Positions 1-8,504 are shown, numbered from the stretch's first letter. The stretch: DNA of 64,000 nucleotides from Halomonas dongshanensis (GCF_024790395.1 NZ_JAJISC010000002.1:248001-312000), one strand, 5' to 3'. The notes: generated by a model from the letters alone, not told the origin. A program made the numbers and translations.

Positions 1-1
1 T

Positions 2-259
2 GAAATCACCGCGATCGATACCCACTGGATCTGGCAGGACGGTCAGCGTATCACTAAAGAACCGTTCTTGATCCGGGAGGGAAAACTAAAGGTACCAAAC
101 ACTCCAGGACTGGGCGTCGAACTTGATGATGAAAAGATGATGGAGGCGCATCGGCTGTATAAAACGCTGGACGTAACCCAACGTAACGACGCTATGGCGA
201 TGCAGTATTTGATTCCGGGCTGGGAATTCGACCCTAAGCGTCCGGCGCTAGTGCGCTGA
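2..259 (+). CDS. gudD: Glucarate dehydratase, C-terminal end (partial)
   Basis: Only the last 85 codons are in the window; the reading frame is open from base 2. The segment [13 protein letters not shown] and the ending [13 protein letters not shown] match the C-terminus of the complete glucarate dehydratase at 10674-12014 (DTHWIWQEG ... [13 protein letters not shown]). It is clearly diverged from that copy (roughly 55-60% of residues look identical by eye), so the two are paralogues rather than a recent duplication. Glucarate dehydratases (enolase superfamily) convert D-glucarate to 5-dehydro-4-deoxy-D-glucarate. The catalytic residues lie upstream of the window and cannot be checked. A strong terminator follows immediately, so this is the last gene of its transcript. 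Confidence 0.9.
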   Translation, partial: EITAIDTHWIWQDGQRITKEPFLIREGKLKVPNTPGLGVELDDEKMMEAHRLYKTLDVTQRNDAMAMQYLIPGWEFDPKRPALVR

Positions 260-276
260 CCAACGAATTAGTTGAC

Positions 277-309
277 GGAAAGCGGCTATTTAGCCGCTTT
301 CCTCGTTTT
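277..309 (+). terminator. Intrinsic terminator after gudD
   Basis: A perfect 12-bp stem (277-288 pairs with 291-302, GGAAAGCGGCTA / TAGCCGCTTTCC) with a 2-nt central gap is followed by TCGTTTT. It lies between the converging ends of gudD (plus) and the regulator at 335-1057 (minus). The stem is symmetric, but the better T-run is on the plus strand. Confidence 0.85.
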
Positions 310-334
310 GACTGTTGACATCAATCAATTGTGA

Positions 335-1057
335 TCAGCGTCTGTAAGTATTGTAGGTACTTAGCGAGCGCAATAGCTGTTGTCGCATGACGTCATGGGC
401 TTCCTGAGCGTCTCTGCTTAATACCGCGTCCAATATGGCGCCATGCTCGATCTTCAACAGTTCCAGGTAGCGTTTAGTGGCAATTGAGTTAAGCTCCATA
501 GGCATTAAATTGGCCCTGGCTACCATGGCTTGACCCAGCTGTAGATAAACAGCGAGAAATACCGGATTCTTGGAAGCCCTGGCGATGCTTATGTGGAAAG
601 CAGCATCTTCGCGGCTGCTTGGCTTTCCGCTATCACAAGAATCAGCAAATTGACGATAGGCCTGCACCATGGCGTGTCGGTCTTGATCATCGTATCGCTC
701 AGCTGCAAGTGCTGCTGCATCGGGTTCGAGAGTAAGCCGAAGCTCGAGTGTATGGAGAATATCTTCTACCGTCTCGTAGCGAATTCTCTGCTCGGGCTGC
801 GTATGCGTTCTGTATGCCTGGATGACTCGGGTACCGCTCCCGCGCCGTCTTTCGACCAACCCCATGGATTCGATGTAGCTAATGGCTTCGCGGATAACGG
901 TTCGGCTAACGTCGAAGCGCTCGCCTAGTACTTTCTCAGTGGGAAGCTTTTCATTGACGGGAATGTCACCGCGCTCGATGAGCGTTATGAGCGTGCTGGA
1001 AACCTGTTGGGCCAGTTCGGTTCGGCGTTGAATAGGCTCGATAGCAAGCTCGGTCAT
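335..1057 (-). CDS. FadR-subfamily GntR transcriptional regulator (FCD domain)
   Basis: 240 residues. An N-terminal winged helix-turn-helix (about residues 15-80, with GDIPVNEKLPTEKVLGERF and VSRTVIREAI) is followed by an all-helical FCD ligand-binding domain (about 95-235). That domain has the usual acid/His ligands (EDAAFHISIARASKNP and KIEHGAILDAVLSRD). FadR-type regulators with FCD domains usually repress sugar-acid operons and respond to an organic acid. It is the last gene of the minus-strand unit tctC-tctB-tctA-ldh-dehydratase, 75 bases after the dehydratase, so it probably controls that operon. It is a paralogue of the regulator at 18467-19225, sharing nearly the same HTH and FCD motifs. 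Effector and exact targets are inferred, not shown. Confidence 0.9.
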   Translation of the reverse strand: MTELAIEPIQRRTELAQQVSSTLITLIERGDIPVNEKLPTEKVLGERFDVSRTVIREAISYIESMGLVERRRGSGTRVIQAYRTHTQPEQRIRYETVEDILHTLELRLTLEPDAAALAAERYDDQDRHAMVQAYRQFADSCDSGKPSSREDAAFHISIARASKNPVFLAVYLQLGQAMVARANLMPMELNSIATKRYLELLKIEHGAILDAVLSRDAQEAHDVMRQQLLRSLSTYNTYRR

Positions 1058-1132
1058 AACGATGGGTATCCCTCTATTTAATTTAATGTCAGCAGCCGCT
1101 TAACTTTCATAGTGCCAAGTCATTGTGTCTCT

Positions 1133-2281
1133 TCACGAACGAAACTGCTGATGGGCAGTACGCCACTGCACTGCCTGCTCCGATAGGCTCCAGCCCAAGC
1201 CGTGAGTTTGGGGGACGTGCATATGTCCTGAGGCGATGACGAGACGCTCGTTGAATAGTGGCTCAAGCCACTCGATGTGCTCGACCCAGGTTTCATGAGG
1301 ATACGCTGCTGCAAGGTGTACGTGAATCTCCATGACGAAGTGCGGCGCCATCTTGAGCCCCAATCTCTCCGCCCGAGAGGCGATTTTCAAAAACGGCGTG
1401 ATGCCACCTACGCGAGGTGCGTCGGGCTGGAGGTAGGTCACGGCGCGGTGATCCATCAGCTGATCATGCTCTGCTTGGCTACTAAGCATTTCGCCCGTGG
1501 CGATGGGCGTGCTGAGACGCTGGGTCAATGATGCGTGGCCGGCGTAGTCATAGGCACTCAGCGGCTCCTCAATCCAGGTCAGATCGAGCGACTCCAGTGC
1601 TTGGCCGACACGTAGCGCCTGAGCATGGTCCCACTGCTGATTGGCGTCGACCATGAGGGGTGTTTGGTTGCCGACGAGTTCACGAATATGCCGAACGCGC
1701 TCGATATCTTTTTTAGCGTCCGGTTGGCCCACCTTCAGCTTGATGCCGCCCATGCCATTGGCCAGAGAGCGTTGAGCATTCTCGACGACGTCCTCGATGC
1801 TGGCCGAAAGATAGCCGCCAGACGTGTTGTAACAAGGAATCTTTTGGCGATAAGCGCCTAGAAGATTCGCCAACGACAGCCGGGCCCTCTTGGCTTTCAT
1901 ATCCCAGAGCGCGATATCGAAAGCGGCAATGGCCTGAACGGAAACCCCGGTCCGCGATACCGAGCCTCCAAGCCAGGCGAGCTTTTCCCAAAGCCTTGGG
2001 ATGGCATGGCTGTACTCGCCTAAAAGCGCTGGAGCGAGCTCGAGCGCATGGGCATAGAGTGCCTGACTACCGGCTCGCAGTGAGTAGCTAAAGCCAATGC
2101 CGTGCTCTCCGCCTACGGTATGCAGCTCGACAACGAGCACTTCCACGCTTTGCAATGGCTGCTGCTTTCCAGTCAGCACTTTGGCATCGCTGACGGCCTG
2201 CGGCATGGGAACCTGGTAAAGAGCAATTTCGACGTTATCGATACGATCCTGTGTGGTTGAACGCGTTATATCCATGACCAT
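1133..2281 (-). CDS. L-talarate / galactarate dehydratase (enolase superfamily)
   Basis: 382 residues, full length for the family. It dehydrates L-talarate and galactarate (meso-galactaric acid) to 5-dehydro-4-deoxy-glucarate. The sequence follows the Salmonella TalrD/GalrD pattern throughout: PVSDAKVLTG-like start, GFSYS.RAG, YNTSGG, GGIKLKVGQP (K181, K183 catalytic lysines), VDANQQWD (D212), WIEEPL (E238), ATGEM (E264) as metal ligands, QPDAPRVGGITPFLKI and APHFVMEIHVHL with the catalytic His. The start at 2281 sits directly behind AGGAAGGA; the ATG two codons later (2275) has better spacing and may be the true start. It lies between an Ldh-family oxidoreductase and the FadR-type regulator, downstream of a TTT transporter, which fits aldarate import and dehydration. 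Confidence 0.88.
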   Translation of the reverse strand: MVMDITRSTTQDRIDNVEIALYQVPMPQAVSDAKVLTGKQQPLQSVEVLVVELHTVGGEHGIGFSYSLRAGSQALYAHALELAPALLGEYSHAIPRLWEKLAWLGGSVSRTGVSVQAIAAFDIALWDMKAKRARLSLANLLGAYRQKIPCYNTSGGYLSASIEDVVENAQRSLANGMGGIKLKVGQPDAKKDIERVRHIRELVGNQTPLMVDANQQWDHAQALRVGQALESLDLTWIEEPLSAYDYAGHASLTQRLSTPIATGEMLSSQAEHDQLMDHRAVTYLQPDAPRVGGITPFLKIASRAERLGLKMAPHFVMEIHVHLAAAYPHETWVEHIEWLEPLFNERLVIASGHMHVPQTHGLGWSLSEQAVQWRTAHQQFRS

Positions 2282-2333
2282 TCCTTCCTATTGTTATATG
2301 GGCAAATCGATCAAGCATTCTCCCTAGAGAGGG

Positions 2334-3398
2334 CTATTGACTCACTCGTTGAAGGGCGTGAGGCGCTTCGATACTGTGCGCTTGCAGATAGGGTGTGAGG
2401 TTTTCGAATATGGCGTTTTCGAGCGGTATACCGTCATCGTGGCGTATTTTCGAAAGCTCGCGCGCCCGATCACCGGGTAAACGAATGGGGGAATCCGATG
2501 TACTTCGGCTGGCGCGAGAAGCATCGACCATCCAGTCGGTCTCTTGTAGAAAGGCTTCTTTCCCTCCAAAGGCATCGGGGTCGATGATATGAAGCATGAT
2601 GCCCTCGTTCTTCTCACCGCTGGCCTTGCCAAAACCAGGCAAAGCAAGGGACATCACATTCACCAGCATCGCCAGCGAATAGCCTTTGTAGCCATGGGTC
2701 ATGCCCCCCAGAGGTAAAATGGTGCCGGGCGGGTCGGTGAACAAGGCGTTAGGATTGCGGGTTGGTTTGCCTTCATTGTCCTTGAGCATCTCCGAAGGCA
2801 GTTGTTCGCCGCGTTCGAGCGTCTGCTTGACCAAGGCGTTACTGCAAAGCGATGTCGTCGTATCGATGAGTATTGGCGCACCGGAGGTGGGTATGCCGGC
2901 AGCGATGGGGTCCGTCGTGAGCACCGGGTCGATGCCGCCGAAGGGCGCGACGGAGCGCACCTTGGAATCGGTCGCCCATAGAATGCCGATCAATCCGTGC
3001 TCTACGATGGAGGTCAAATGTACGTTAAGAGCGCCAACGTGATGACTGCGTCGGATGCCCAGCATCATGGAGCCATACTGTTTGGCTCGCGGTATGGCGA
3101 GTTCGATACCTCGTTGCAGTACCCAGTGTCCGGGAAGCAGGCGCGCATCCCATAGCGCGCAAGGTCCACGGTCGGAGATAACCTCGGGCTCTCCATCGGT
3201 CACCATGTTTCCTTGGCGAATATCCGCGAGGTAGCGGTTCAGCATTCGAATCCCATGCGTATCGTGGCCCATGAGATCGGCTTCGATCATTTTATTGGCC
3301 ACGATTTGAGCGCGTGAGGCTTCTAAGCCGCTACTAATGAAGCAGCGTTTGGCAAAGTGAATGAGGTCTTGGGGAGTGTAGTGGGGCTGGTGTGTCAT
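2334..3398 (-). CDS. Ldh-family (malate/L-lactate dehydrogenase-like) NAD(P)-dependent oxidoreductase
   Basis: 354 residues of the LDH2/MDG2 (type 2 malate/L-lactate dehydrogenase) family, which reduces 2-keto acids or imines with NAD(P)H. The family hallmark catalytic His is in GHDTHGIRML (about residue 50). The cofactor segment TTDPIAAGIPT and GGMTHGYKGYSLAMLVNVM are typical. Its start overlaps the stop of tctA by 4 bases (ATGA at 3395-3398), so it is translationally coupled to the transporter. The position next to L-talarate/galactarate dehydratase suggests a sugar-acid or 2-keto-acid substrate, but the sequence does not say which. Two other members of the family lie in this window (17034 and 25812) and belong to different subgroups. 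Confidence 0.8.
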   Translation of the reverse strand: MTHQPHYTPQDLIHFAKRCFISSGLEASRAQIVANKMIEADLMGHDTHGIRMLNRYLADIRQGNMVTDGEPEVISDRGPCALWDARLLPGHWVLQRGIELAIPRAKQYGSMMLGIRRSHHVGALNVHLTSIVEHGLIGILWATDSKVRSVAPFGGIDPVLTTDPIAAGIPTSGAPILIDTTTSLCSNALVKQTLERGEQLPSEMLKDNEGKPTRNPNALFTDPPGTILPLGGMTHGYKGYSLAMLVNVMSLALPGFGKASGEKNEGIMLHIIDPDAFGGKEAFLQETDWMVDASRASRSTSDSPIRLPGDRARELSKIRHDDGIPLENAIFENLTPYLQAHSIEAPHALQRVSQ

Positions 3399-4906
3399 GA
3401 AAGGCCTCGAGTAGCTTGCTGTTTTTTAGCTTTACGCTTGTCGAAGACAAGGGGAAGCAGAACAAAGAGGATTGCGGCGAGTAGGAAACAGGCGCTAATT
3501 GGATGCGTGATGAAGATCGAATAGTCGCCTCCAGAGAGCGTGAGTGACTGGTTCATGGCGTCTTCCATGATGGAGCTGAGTATCAGGCCCAAAATCAGCG
3601 GAGCTGGCGGGAAGCCAAAACGATCAGCGGCAAGACCGATAATCGCAAAGATCAGCGCGATGAGAATGTTCGAGGTCGTTCCGGCAATGGCGAAGAGACC
3701 GGCCAAAGAGAAGGCGGCAATGATTGGAATCAGTAGCGTATCGCGTAAGCGAGCCAGTGGAACGGCCATCATCGAACCTACCCAGCCGATGGGCAGAAAG
3801 AGGAAGTTCATCAAAAACGTCGTGACGAAAATGACGTAGATGATGTCGACATGGTCTCTAAAAAGCAGAGGGCCGACGGGAAGCCCGTGAATGATAAAGC
3901 CCCCGATCATCACCGCCGCAAATTGATCGCCAGGGATGCCAAGTGTCAGCGTTGGGATGAGTGAGCCACCTGGCGTTGCATTATTGGCCGACTCCGATGC
4001 AATGACGCCTTCTTCGGCACCTTGGCCGAATTTTTCCGGTGTTCGTGAGGCACGCTTCTCGACGTTATAGGCAGCAAAGGCCGCGATATTACCGCCCGCG
4101 CCTGGAAGGAAACCGACGAAGGTGCCAATCAAGGAGCCCCGTAAGAGCGTTTTCCAACGTTTGAGAATGCTTTTGACCCCGGGTAGGCGCATGCGCGTAT
4201 CGGCTGTTTCTGCGCTCGAGAAGCTAATAGTGGGTTTATCGACGCTGGTATTCATGGCCTGGAATACCTTAACCAGTGCGAACAGCCCGACAACCGCAGG
4301 TAGCAGGGGCATGCCGCCTGCCAAATCATTGACGCCAAAGTGGAAACGGAAATCACCGAAGGCATCGATGCCTACCGTGCCCAGTATGAGACCGAAAATA
4401 CCCGCCAAAGCGCTCTTGGTCAGATCCGTGTTAAGTGAAATGACAGCGGCCATGCCAAAGATCGTCAGCGCAAACATTTCTGGGGGCCCAAAGCTCAGCG
4501 CGACTTTGGCAAGCTGCAGAGCACCTGCGGCTAGAATGATCGAGCTGATCACGCCACCGATGATCGATGAGATTGTGGCCCAGCCAATCGCTTTGCCGCC
4601 TTGGCCATTGCGAAACATCGGGTGACCGTCGAAGGTCGTGGCGACCGAGCCTGGCGCACCGGGAATATTGAGTGTGATGGCTGTGAGCATGCCACCGTAA
4701 AGGCCGCCCCCCATCAGCCCAATCATGATGACGAAAGCGGTATCGGTAGGCAGTGAATAGGTCAAGGGAAGCAAAAGGGCTAATGCCAGCGTGCTGGTCA
4801 GCCCTGGGATGGCGCTAAAAAGCGAGCCAAGTGCCACACCCACGACCAACGCCAGCAGATTGTAAGGTTGCATCACCGTCAAGATGGCATCGAGAAATCC
4901 ACCCAT
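3395..4906 (-). CDS. tctA: TTT transporter large membrane subunit TctA (system 1)
   Basis: 503 residues with about 11-12 hydrophobic segments. It is the large permease of a tripartite tricarboxylate-type transporter, which imports organic acids with a TctC periplasmic binding protein and the small TctB subunit. Signature segments are ALGSLFSAIPGLTSTLALALL near the N-terminus, LNIPGAPGSVATTFDG, GFLPGAGGNIAAFAAYN, ESANNATPGGSLIPTLTLGIPG and a C-terminal charged tail. The frame is open 29 codons further upstream to 4993. The start at 4906 is preferred because it has AACAGGAGT at the right spacing, begins MGGFLDAI as in homologues and follows the tctB stop (4920). It is co-operonic with tctB, tctC, ldh and the dehydratase. 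Confidence 0.93.
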   Translation of the reverse strand: MGGFLDAILTVMQPYNLLALVVGVALGSLFSAIPGLTSTLALALLLPLTYSLPTDTAFVIMIGLMGGGLYGGMLTAITLNIPGAPGSVATTFDGHPMFRNGQGGKAIGWATISSIIGGVISSIILAAGALQLAKVALSFGPPEMFALTIFGMAAVISLNTDLTKSALAGIFGLILGTVGIDAFGDFRFHFGVNDLAGGMPLLPAVVGLFALVKVFQAMNTSVDKPTISFSSAETADTRMRLPGVKSILKRWKTLLRGSLIGTFVGFLPGAGGNIAAFAAYNVEKRASRTPEKFGQGAEEGVIASESANNATPGGSLIPTLTLGIPGDQFAAVMIGGFIIHGLPVGPLLFRDHVDIIYVIFVTTFLMNFLFLPIGWVGSMMAVPLARLRDTLLIPIIAAFSLAGLFAIAGTTSNILIALIFAIIGLAADRFGFPPAPLILGLILSSIMEDAMNQSLTLSGGDYSIFITHPISACFLLAAILFVLLPLVFDKRKAKKQQATRGLS

Positions 4907-4919
4907 CGTCGTACTCCTG

Positions 4920-5369
4920 TTAGAAAAGAAGGCTTTCGGGCATGGGGACATCGAGTAGCACGAGTAGTCCATAGGCCAGGGAGGCCGAACCAAGGGGTAA
5001 TAAGAGCGTTTCTAGCCAGGTAGGCTTTGAACGCCTTAGCAATAGCGCATAGACAAAGAGCAGCAAGAAGGTGCTAACCCAGATGCCCACGCTCATGACG
5101 GTGTAGATGTAGGCAAGCGTGGCCAGCATGCCAAGGCCGATGCGTACTTTCCAAAACGCTGTACCCGGTGTGGCTTGAACGGGGCGGCGCACCACTAGCA
5201 GGAGAGAGAGCAGTAGCAATAGCCCGCCCAGCATGGTGGGAAACGTCGATGACCCCACGGGGAACCCCGGAGGGGCACCAGGAAGCTTGAGTGCCATGAA
5301 CAGAAATATCGCACTGAATAGGGCCATTACTAAGCCAATCACACGGTCATTGATCGATTGTGTTTGCAT
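4920..5369 (-). CDS. tctB: TTT transporter small membrane subunit TctB (system 1)
   Basis: 149 residues with four predicted membrane helices and a short polar N-terminus, the size and layout of TctB subunits. The PGAPPGFPVGSSTFP segment after the first helix is the usual TctB loop. It lies between tctC (separated by 135 bases containing a long hairpin) and tctA (13 bases). Together with those subunits it should import a carboxylate, most likely galactarate, talarate or a related aldarate given the downstream dehydratase. Confidence 0.88.
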   Translation of the reverse strand: MQTQSINDRVIGLVMALFSAIFLFMALKLPGAPPGFPVGSSTFPTMLGGLLLLLSLLLVVRRPVQATPGTAFWKVRIGLGMLATLAYIYTVMSVGIWVSTFLLLFVYALLLRRSKPTWLETLLLPLGSASLAYGLLVLLDVPMPESLLF

Positions 5370-5400
5370 GGCGAGCCTTGCTTTGTTGCCTGGAAGGTGA

Positions 5401-5472
5401 CGCCGCCCTTATTCATGAAACGTCAGGTTCTCGAAAGAATCCCGTAGGACGGCGTGATGAATACGGGCGGCG
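5401..5472 (-). other. Long inverted repeat between tctC and tctB (system 1)
   Basis: Arms 5401-5416 (CGCCGCCCTTATTCAT) and 5457-5472 (ATGAATACGGGCGGCG) are complementary over 16 bases with one mismatch, around a 40-base loop. Read on the minus strand, a further GGGCGG motif just upstream (near 5490) could pair with the same CCGCCC arm, giving a mutually exclusive fold. There is no T-run, so it looks more like a processing or 3'-end stabilising element for the tctC part of the mRNA than a simple terminator. Confidence 0.6.
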
Positions 5473-5504
5473 AAACGGAAGAAATATTCCCACCGCCCTG
5501 GGCG

Positions 5505-6437
5505 TTAGCGTATCTGTTGGGAAATGGCTTCTAACGTTGGGACGGTTTCGTCGAAAAGCTGCTGAGTGTCTTCGCCACTTAAATAAGCCGGGGAAACGTT
5601 GACCTCTGACGACCAGTTTTGAAACGCCTCGCCGTGCCATGTCTCGCTGAAAGCATTGCGTAGGTAATCAACGATCTCATCGGGCGTGTCTTTAGGGGCA
5701 GCTAGGGCGCGGAAACTGTTGAAGACGATGTCCATTCCTTCTTCTTGTGCGGTGGGTACATCGGGCAGCGCTTCGCTACGTTCATCGGAAAACTGCAGGA
5801 TGACCTTAAGCTCTGGCCGGTCACGTACTTCTGGTACATCGGAGAACGTCGCCTTTACATTTCCGCCCAGCAGAGCAGCGATGCTCGCGGCTCCACCCTG
5901 AAATGGGACCAGGGTCGCGGTGAAGTCGGCTTCCTCCTGGAGCTGGACAGCCGCAATGTGGTGCATGCTGCCAAAGCCACCCAGCGCAATGGACATATCG
6001 TTCGATGCTTTGGCTTGCTCGACGAAGTCAGCCCAGTTTTCGATATCGGAGTCGGCGGGAACGGCAAGCACCTGAGGATAGCGCGAGATAGTGATCAGCG
6101 GCGTGAAGTCGCGATAGTCGACAGAGCCGCCGCGCGCGCTCAGCAGGAGAAGGTCGTAGGTAAGCGCCGATAGATTATAGCCGTTCGCCCTGGCATTGGC
6201 AGCTTGTACCCAACCAACGGTACCACCGCCACCCGTTACATTGGTGACGTTGAAATTTTGGCCGATATCGTCGGCAGCAAAATTGAGAAAGCCGCGAATG
6301 GTGACATCGGTGCCACCACCGGCGCTCCACGGCACGATGACGCTAATGGAACGGTTGGGGTAGTCGTCGCTACTCCAAGCGTAGGATGGGATGAGCGTGG
6401 CGAAAGAGAGGGTGATTGCTCCGAGCGTTTTACGCAT
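5505..6437 (-). CDS. tctC: TTT periplasmic solute-binding protein TctC (system 1)
   Basis: 310 residues with a Sec signal peptide (MRKTLGAITLSFATLIPSYA, cleaved near SWS/DDYPNR). The mature part is a Bug/TctC-type binding protein: YPNRSISVIVPWSAGGGTDV at the N-terminus, a GGGGTVGWVQAANARANGY segment, and the ALPDVPTAQEEGMD and ALAAPKDTP motifs near the C-terminus. These proteins bind carboxylates through backbone and water contacts, so the ligand cannot be read from sequence. It is the first gene of the minus-strand aldarate operon and diverges from a second tctC at 6989. Confidence 0.92.
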   Translation of the reverse strand: MRKTLGAITLSFATLIPSYAWSSDDYPNRSISVIVPWSAGGGTDVTIRGFLNFAADDIGQNFNVTNVTGGGGTVGWVQAANARANGYNLSALTYDLLLLSARGGSVDYRDFTPLITISRYPQVLAVPADSDIENWADFVEQAKASNDMSIALGGFGSMHHIAAVQLQEEADFTATLVPFQGGAASIAALLGGNVKATFSDVPEVRDRPELKVILQFSDERSEALPDVPTAQEEGMDIVFNSFRALAAPKDTPDEIVDYLRNAFSETWHGEAFQNWSSEVNVSPAYLSGEDTQQLFDETVPTLEAISQQIR

Positions 6438-6482
6438 GGCGAGCTCCTTGTTATTAGGTCTGGGTAAGCGCGAATTTCATTT

Positions 6483-6493
6483 TTGTATGACAA
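6483..6493. promoter_or_regulatory. Candidate FadR-type operator TTGTATGACAA
   Basis: A perfect TTGT-N3-ACAA inverted repeat 46 bases upstream of the minus-strand tctC. FadR-subfamily regulators commonly bind short palindromes with GT-N(2-3)-AC cores. It resembles a compressed form of the longer operator found at 10141 and 19813. Assignment to the regulator at 335-1057 is inference. Confidence 0.5.
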
Positions 6494-6908
6494 CTATTTG
6501 GTTTTTCTTTTTCTTGATCAATGCAACATTGGTCTTAATTTATTTATAATATTGTTTTTAAAGCAAAAAATTTTTATTTTCCTGTATAATTTGTATTATT
6601 TTTAAAGGCCTTATGATGCTTTGGTCAGTCATTTTAGCTGCTGGAAAGGCGATTGAACGGGACGTATATGATTGATTATGCAAAATATGAAGGTCGTGTG
6701 TGTTGGAAAACTAGAAGGCGGGATCGTGAGTTTCAGCGGGTTCTTTTAAGTGGAGGAGAGACTATTTGCTGGGATACCACGCATCTCGGATGCAAGTGCC
6801 ACACGCAACAGATGGAAAAGCGCTCTAGGGGATGAGTGCTAAGTTTTAAGTGGCATAAGTGGACTTTTGTCGAATGTTCAAGCCTTAGCTGTGCTGCCAA
6901 ATTACGGC

Positions 6909-6924
6909 TGTATGATTAATGACA
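6909..6924. promoter_or_regulatory. Candidate shared operator upstream of tctCBA system 2
   Basis: TGTATGATTAATGACA, 64 bases before the tctC start. It matches the core of the operators at 10141-10158 and 19813-19830 in 14 of 16 positions (TGTATGATNNATGACA), differing only in the central two bases compared with the 10141 copy. The internal TATGAT could also serve as a -10 element. Confidence 0.6.
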
Positions 6925-6988
6925 TATGACTTTTAAAATTTCGTTTGAAAGATAACTAAAACGCACATCACCATACGGGGTAACAACA

Positions 6989-7963
6989 ATGAAAAAGATC
7001 AACAAGCTGGTCATGGGCGCCGCATCATTTTCTTTCCTGCTGGCTAGCAACGTAGCACTGGCCCAGGAGTTCAGAGGTCCCGTTCGCATCGTCGTGCCGT
7101 TTGCTCCAGGCGGTACGTCCGATATTTTGGCACGCTACATAGCACCCGAGCTTTCCGATGCGATTGGTCAGCCTGTCATCGTGGAAAACAAGGCCGGAGC
7201 AGGCGGTAACATTGGGGCCGATTTTGTCGCCAAGGCTGACCCCAACGGCCACACGCTGTTATTGTCCGATCTTACTGCGCTGTTAGCCGCACCAAGCGTT
7301 CTGCCAAGTGTGGCCTACGATATCGAGAATGATCTCGACCCCGTCACGATGGTGTCCTACTCGCCCTACGTATTGGGGGTGTCACAGCGTAACGAATTTG
7401 AGAGCTTTGATGACCTGATCGAGTACTCGCTTGAAAATCCGGGGCTTTTGTCGGTAGCGACCTCCGGAGTAGGAGCTAATAACCACATTACTACTGAGCG
7501 GCTGATTCAGGATCAGAACGTAGACTGGACTGTCATCGCCTACCGTGGAGGGTCTGACGCGACCCGAGCTGTCGTTTCCGGTGAGAGCGATATGCTGCTC
7601 AACGGCACTACAGCATCGCTGCCGTTTGTGCTTAGCGGTCAGATGAACGCGCTGGCCGTGACTGGTGAAGAGCGCCTTGAAGACCTGCCCGACGTGCCCA
7701 CCTTTCGAGAGCTCGGTCTACCCGGCGAGCTCGATGGCACCTATCAGGGCATTCTGGTCACCGCCGGTAGCCCTCCCGAGCTCGTCGAGCGCCTTCAAAC
7801 AGAGCTCGCGAGCATCCTGGCCACGAACGACATTCAAACAAAAATCGCCGAGCAGGGTGGCCAGGCCCGGCCATCCTCATCTCCCGACGAGCTTCGCACG
7901 TGGATGACCGAGCAGAAGAGTGAGCTTTCTGACTTCATCGAAAGCGCAGGTATCGGCCAGTAA
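6989..7963 (+). CDS. tctC: TTT periplasmic solute-binding protein TctC (system 2)
   Basis: 324 residues. A signal peptide (MKKINKLVMGAASFSFLLASNVALA, cut before QEF) precedes a Bug/TctC binding protein: VRIVVPFAPGGTSDILARY, VENKAGAGGNIGADFVAKADPNGHTLL, LPDVPTFRELGLPG. It is quite different from the system 1 and system 3 binding proteins, so the three transporters probably handle different ligands. It is first of a three-gene unit with tctB and tctA. The candidate operator shared with the glucarate and uronate units lies 64 bases upstream. Confidence 0.92.
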   Translation: MKKINKLVMGAASFSFLLASNVALAQEFRGPVRIVVPFAPGGTSDILARYIAPELSDAIGQPVIVENKAGAGGNIGADFVAKADPNGHTLLLSDLTALLAAPSVLPSVAYDIENDLDPVTMVSYSPYVLGVSQRNEFESFDDLIEYSLENPGLLSVATSGVGANNHITTERLIQDQNVDWTVIAYRGGSDATRAVVSGESDMLLNGTTASLPFVLSGQMNALAVTGEERLEDLPDVPTFRELGLPGELDGTYQGILVTAGSPPELVERLQTELASILATNDIQTKIAEQGGQARPSSSPDELRTWMTEQKSELSDFIESAGIGQ

Positions 7964-8006
7964 CGTTTGGTACGACGTCCCAATGGATTCATCGACTCAC
8001 GGGCCA

Positions 8007-8028
8007 GTCCCGCCTTCCTGGGCGGGAC
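8007..8028 (+). other. Perfect hairpin between tctC and tctB (system 2)
   Basis: GTCCCGCC (8007-8014), loop TTCCTG, GGCGGGAC (8021-8028). It is an 8-bp GC-rich stem in the 94-base gap after tctC, with no T-run. It occupies the same position as hairpins in the other two tct operons of this window and probably protects or limits the tctC part of the message. Confidence 0.65.
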
Positions 8029-8057
8029 GCTCGCATTGACGAGACGAGAAACGCATC

Positions 8058-8504
8058 ATGCAAAGGTTGATCAATCGAGACTTTCTGGCGGGGCTTATGT
8101 GCCTGGTCATCGCGACACTGGTGCTTTTACAGGCGCAGGCGTACGACATGGGTACCTTGAGAAACATGGGGCCTGGCTACTTGCCACGGTTTCTCGGAGT
8201 TTCTCTGGCGGTTCTTGGCCTGATCACGATGGCGTTTTCCGCTAAAACGGCGATGGCGTTTCCCGCGCTCAACTACAGAGCACTTGTCTGCATTACCGTA
8301 GGGATCATCGCATTTGCATACTTGATGCGCCCGGCGGGGTTGTTCATTGCGACTATTGTGCTGGTTTATATCTGTGGTCTTAGCGAGCGTCGATTCAGGC
8401 CCGTGAAGCTAGGTATTCTGGCGCTGGCGCTGTGCCTGATGTCTTACCTGGTCTTCATCTTGAGCCTCAACATGCCCATACGCCTTTTTCCTTGGAGCTT
8501 CTGA
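8058..8504 (+). CDS. tctB: TTT transporter small membrane subunit TctB (system 2)
   Basis: 148 residues, four predicted membrane helices. The loop after the first helix, YDMGTLRNMGPGYLPRFLG, is the canonical TctB segment (…MGPGYFP…). The stop codon overlaps the start of tctA (TGATG at 8502-8506), so the two membrane subunits are translationally coupled. Confidence 0.9.
   Translation: MQRLINRDFLAGLMCLVIATLVLLQAQAYDMGTLRNMGPGYLPRFLGVSLAVLGLITMAFSAKTAMAFPALNYRALVCITVGIIAFAYLMRPAGLFIATIVLVYICGLSERRFRPVKLGILALALCLMSYLVFILSLNMPIRLFPWSF

Larger units (their letters stand above)
6438..6988. promoter_or_regulatory. Divergent promoter region between two tctC genes
   Basis: 551 bases between divergently read tctC genes. 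The part next to the minus gene (about 6490-6610) is strikingly AT-rich. Two candidate operators are annotated separately (6483-6493 and 6909-6924). The word TGTTCAAGCCTT at 6875-6886 recurs exactly at 18273-18284 upstream of the FadR-type regulator. A 60-codon open frame at 6653-6835 has no recognisable content or ribosome site and is not called. Confidence 0.6.

Noticed and set aside
6653..6835. 60-codon plus-strand open frame in the divergent tctC-tctC spacer
   Set aside because: No ribosome site or recognisable sequence; lies in the AT-rich promoter region.
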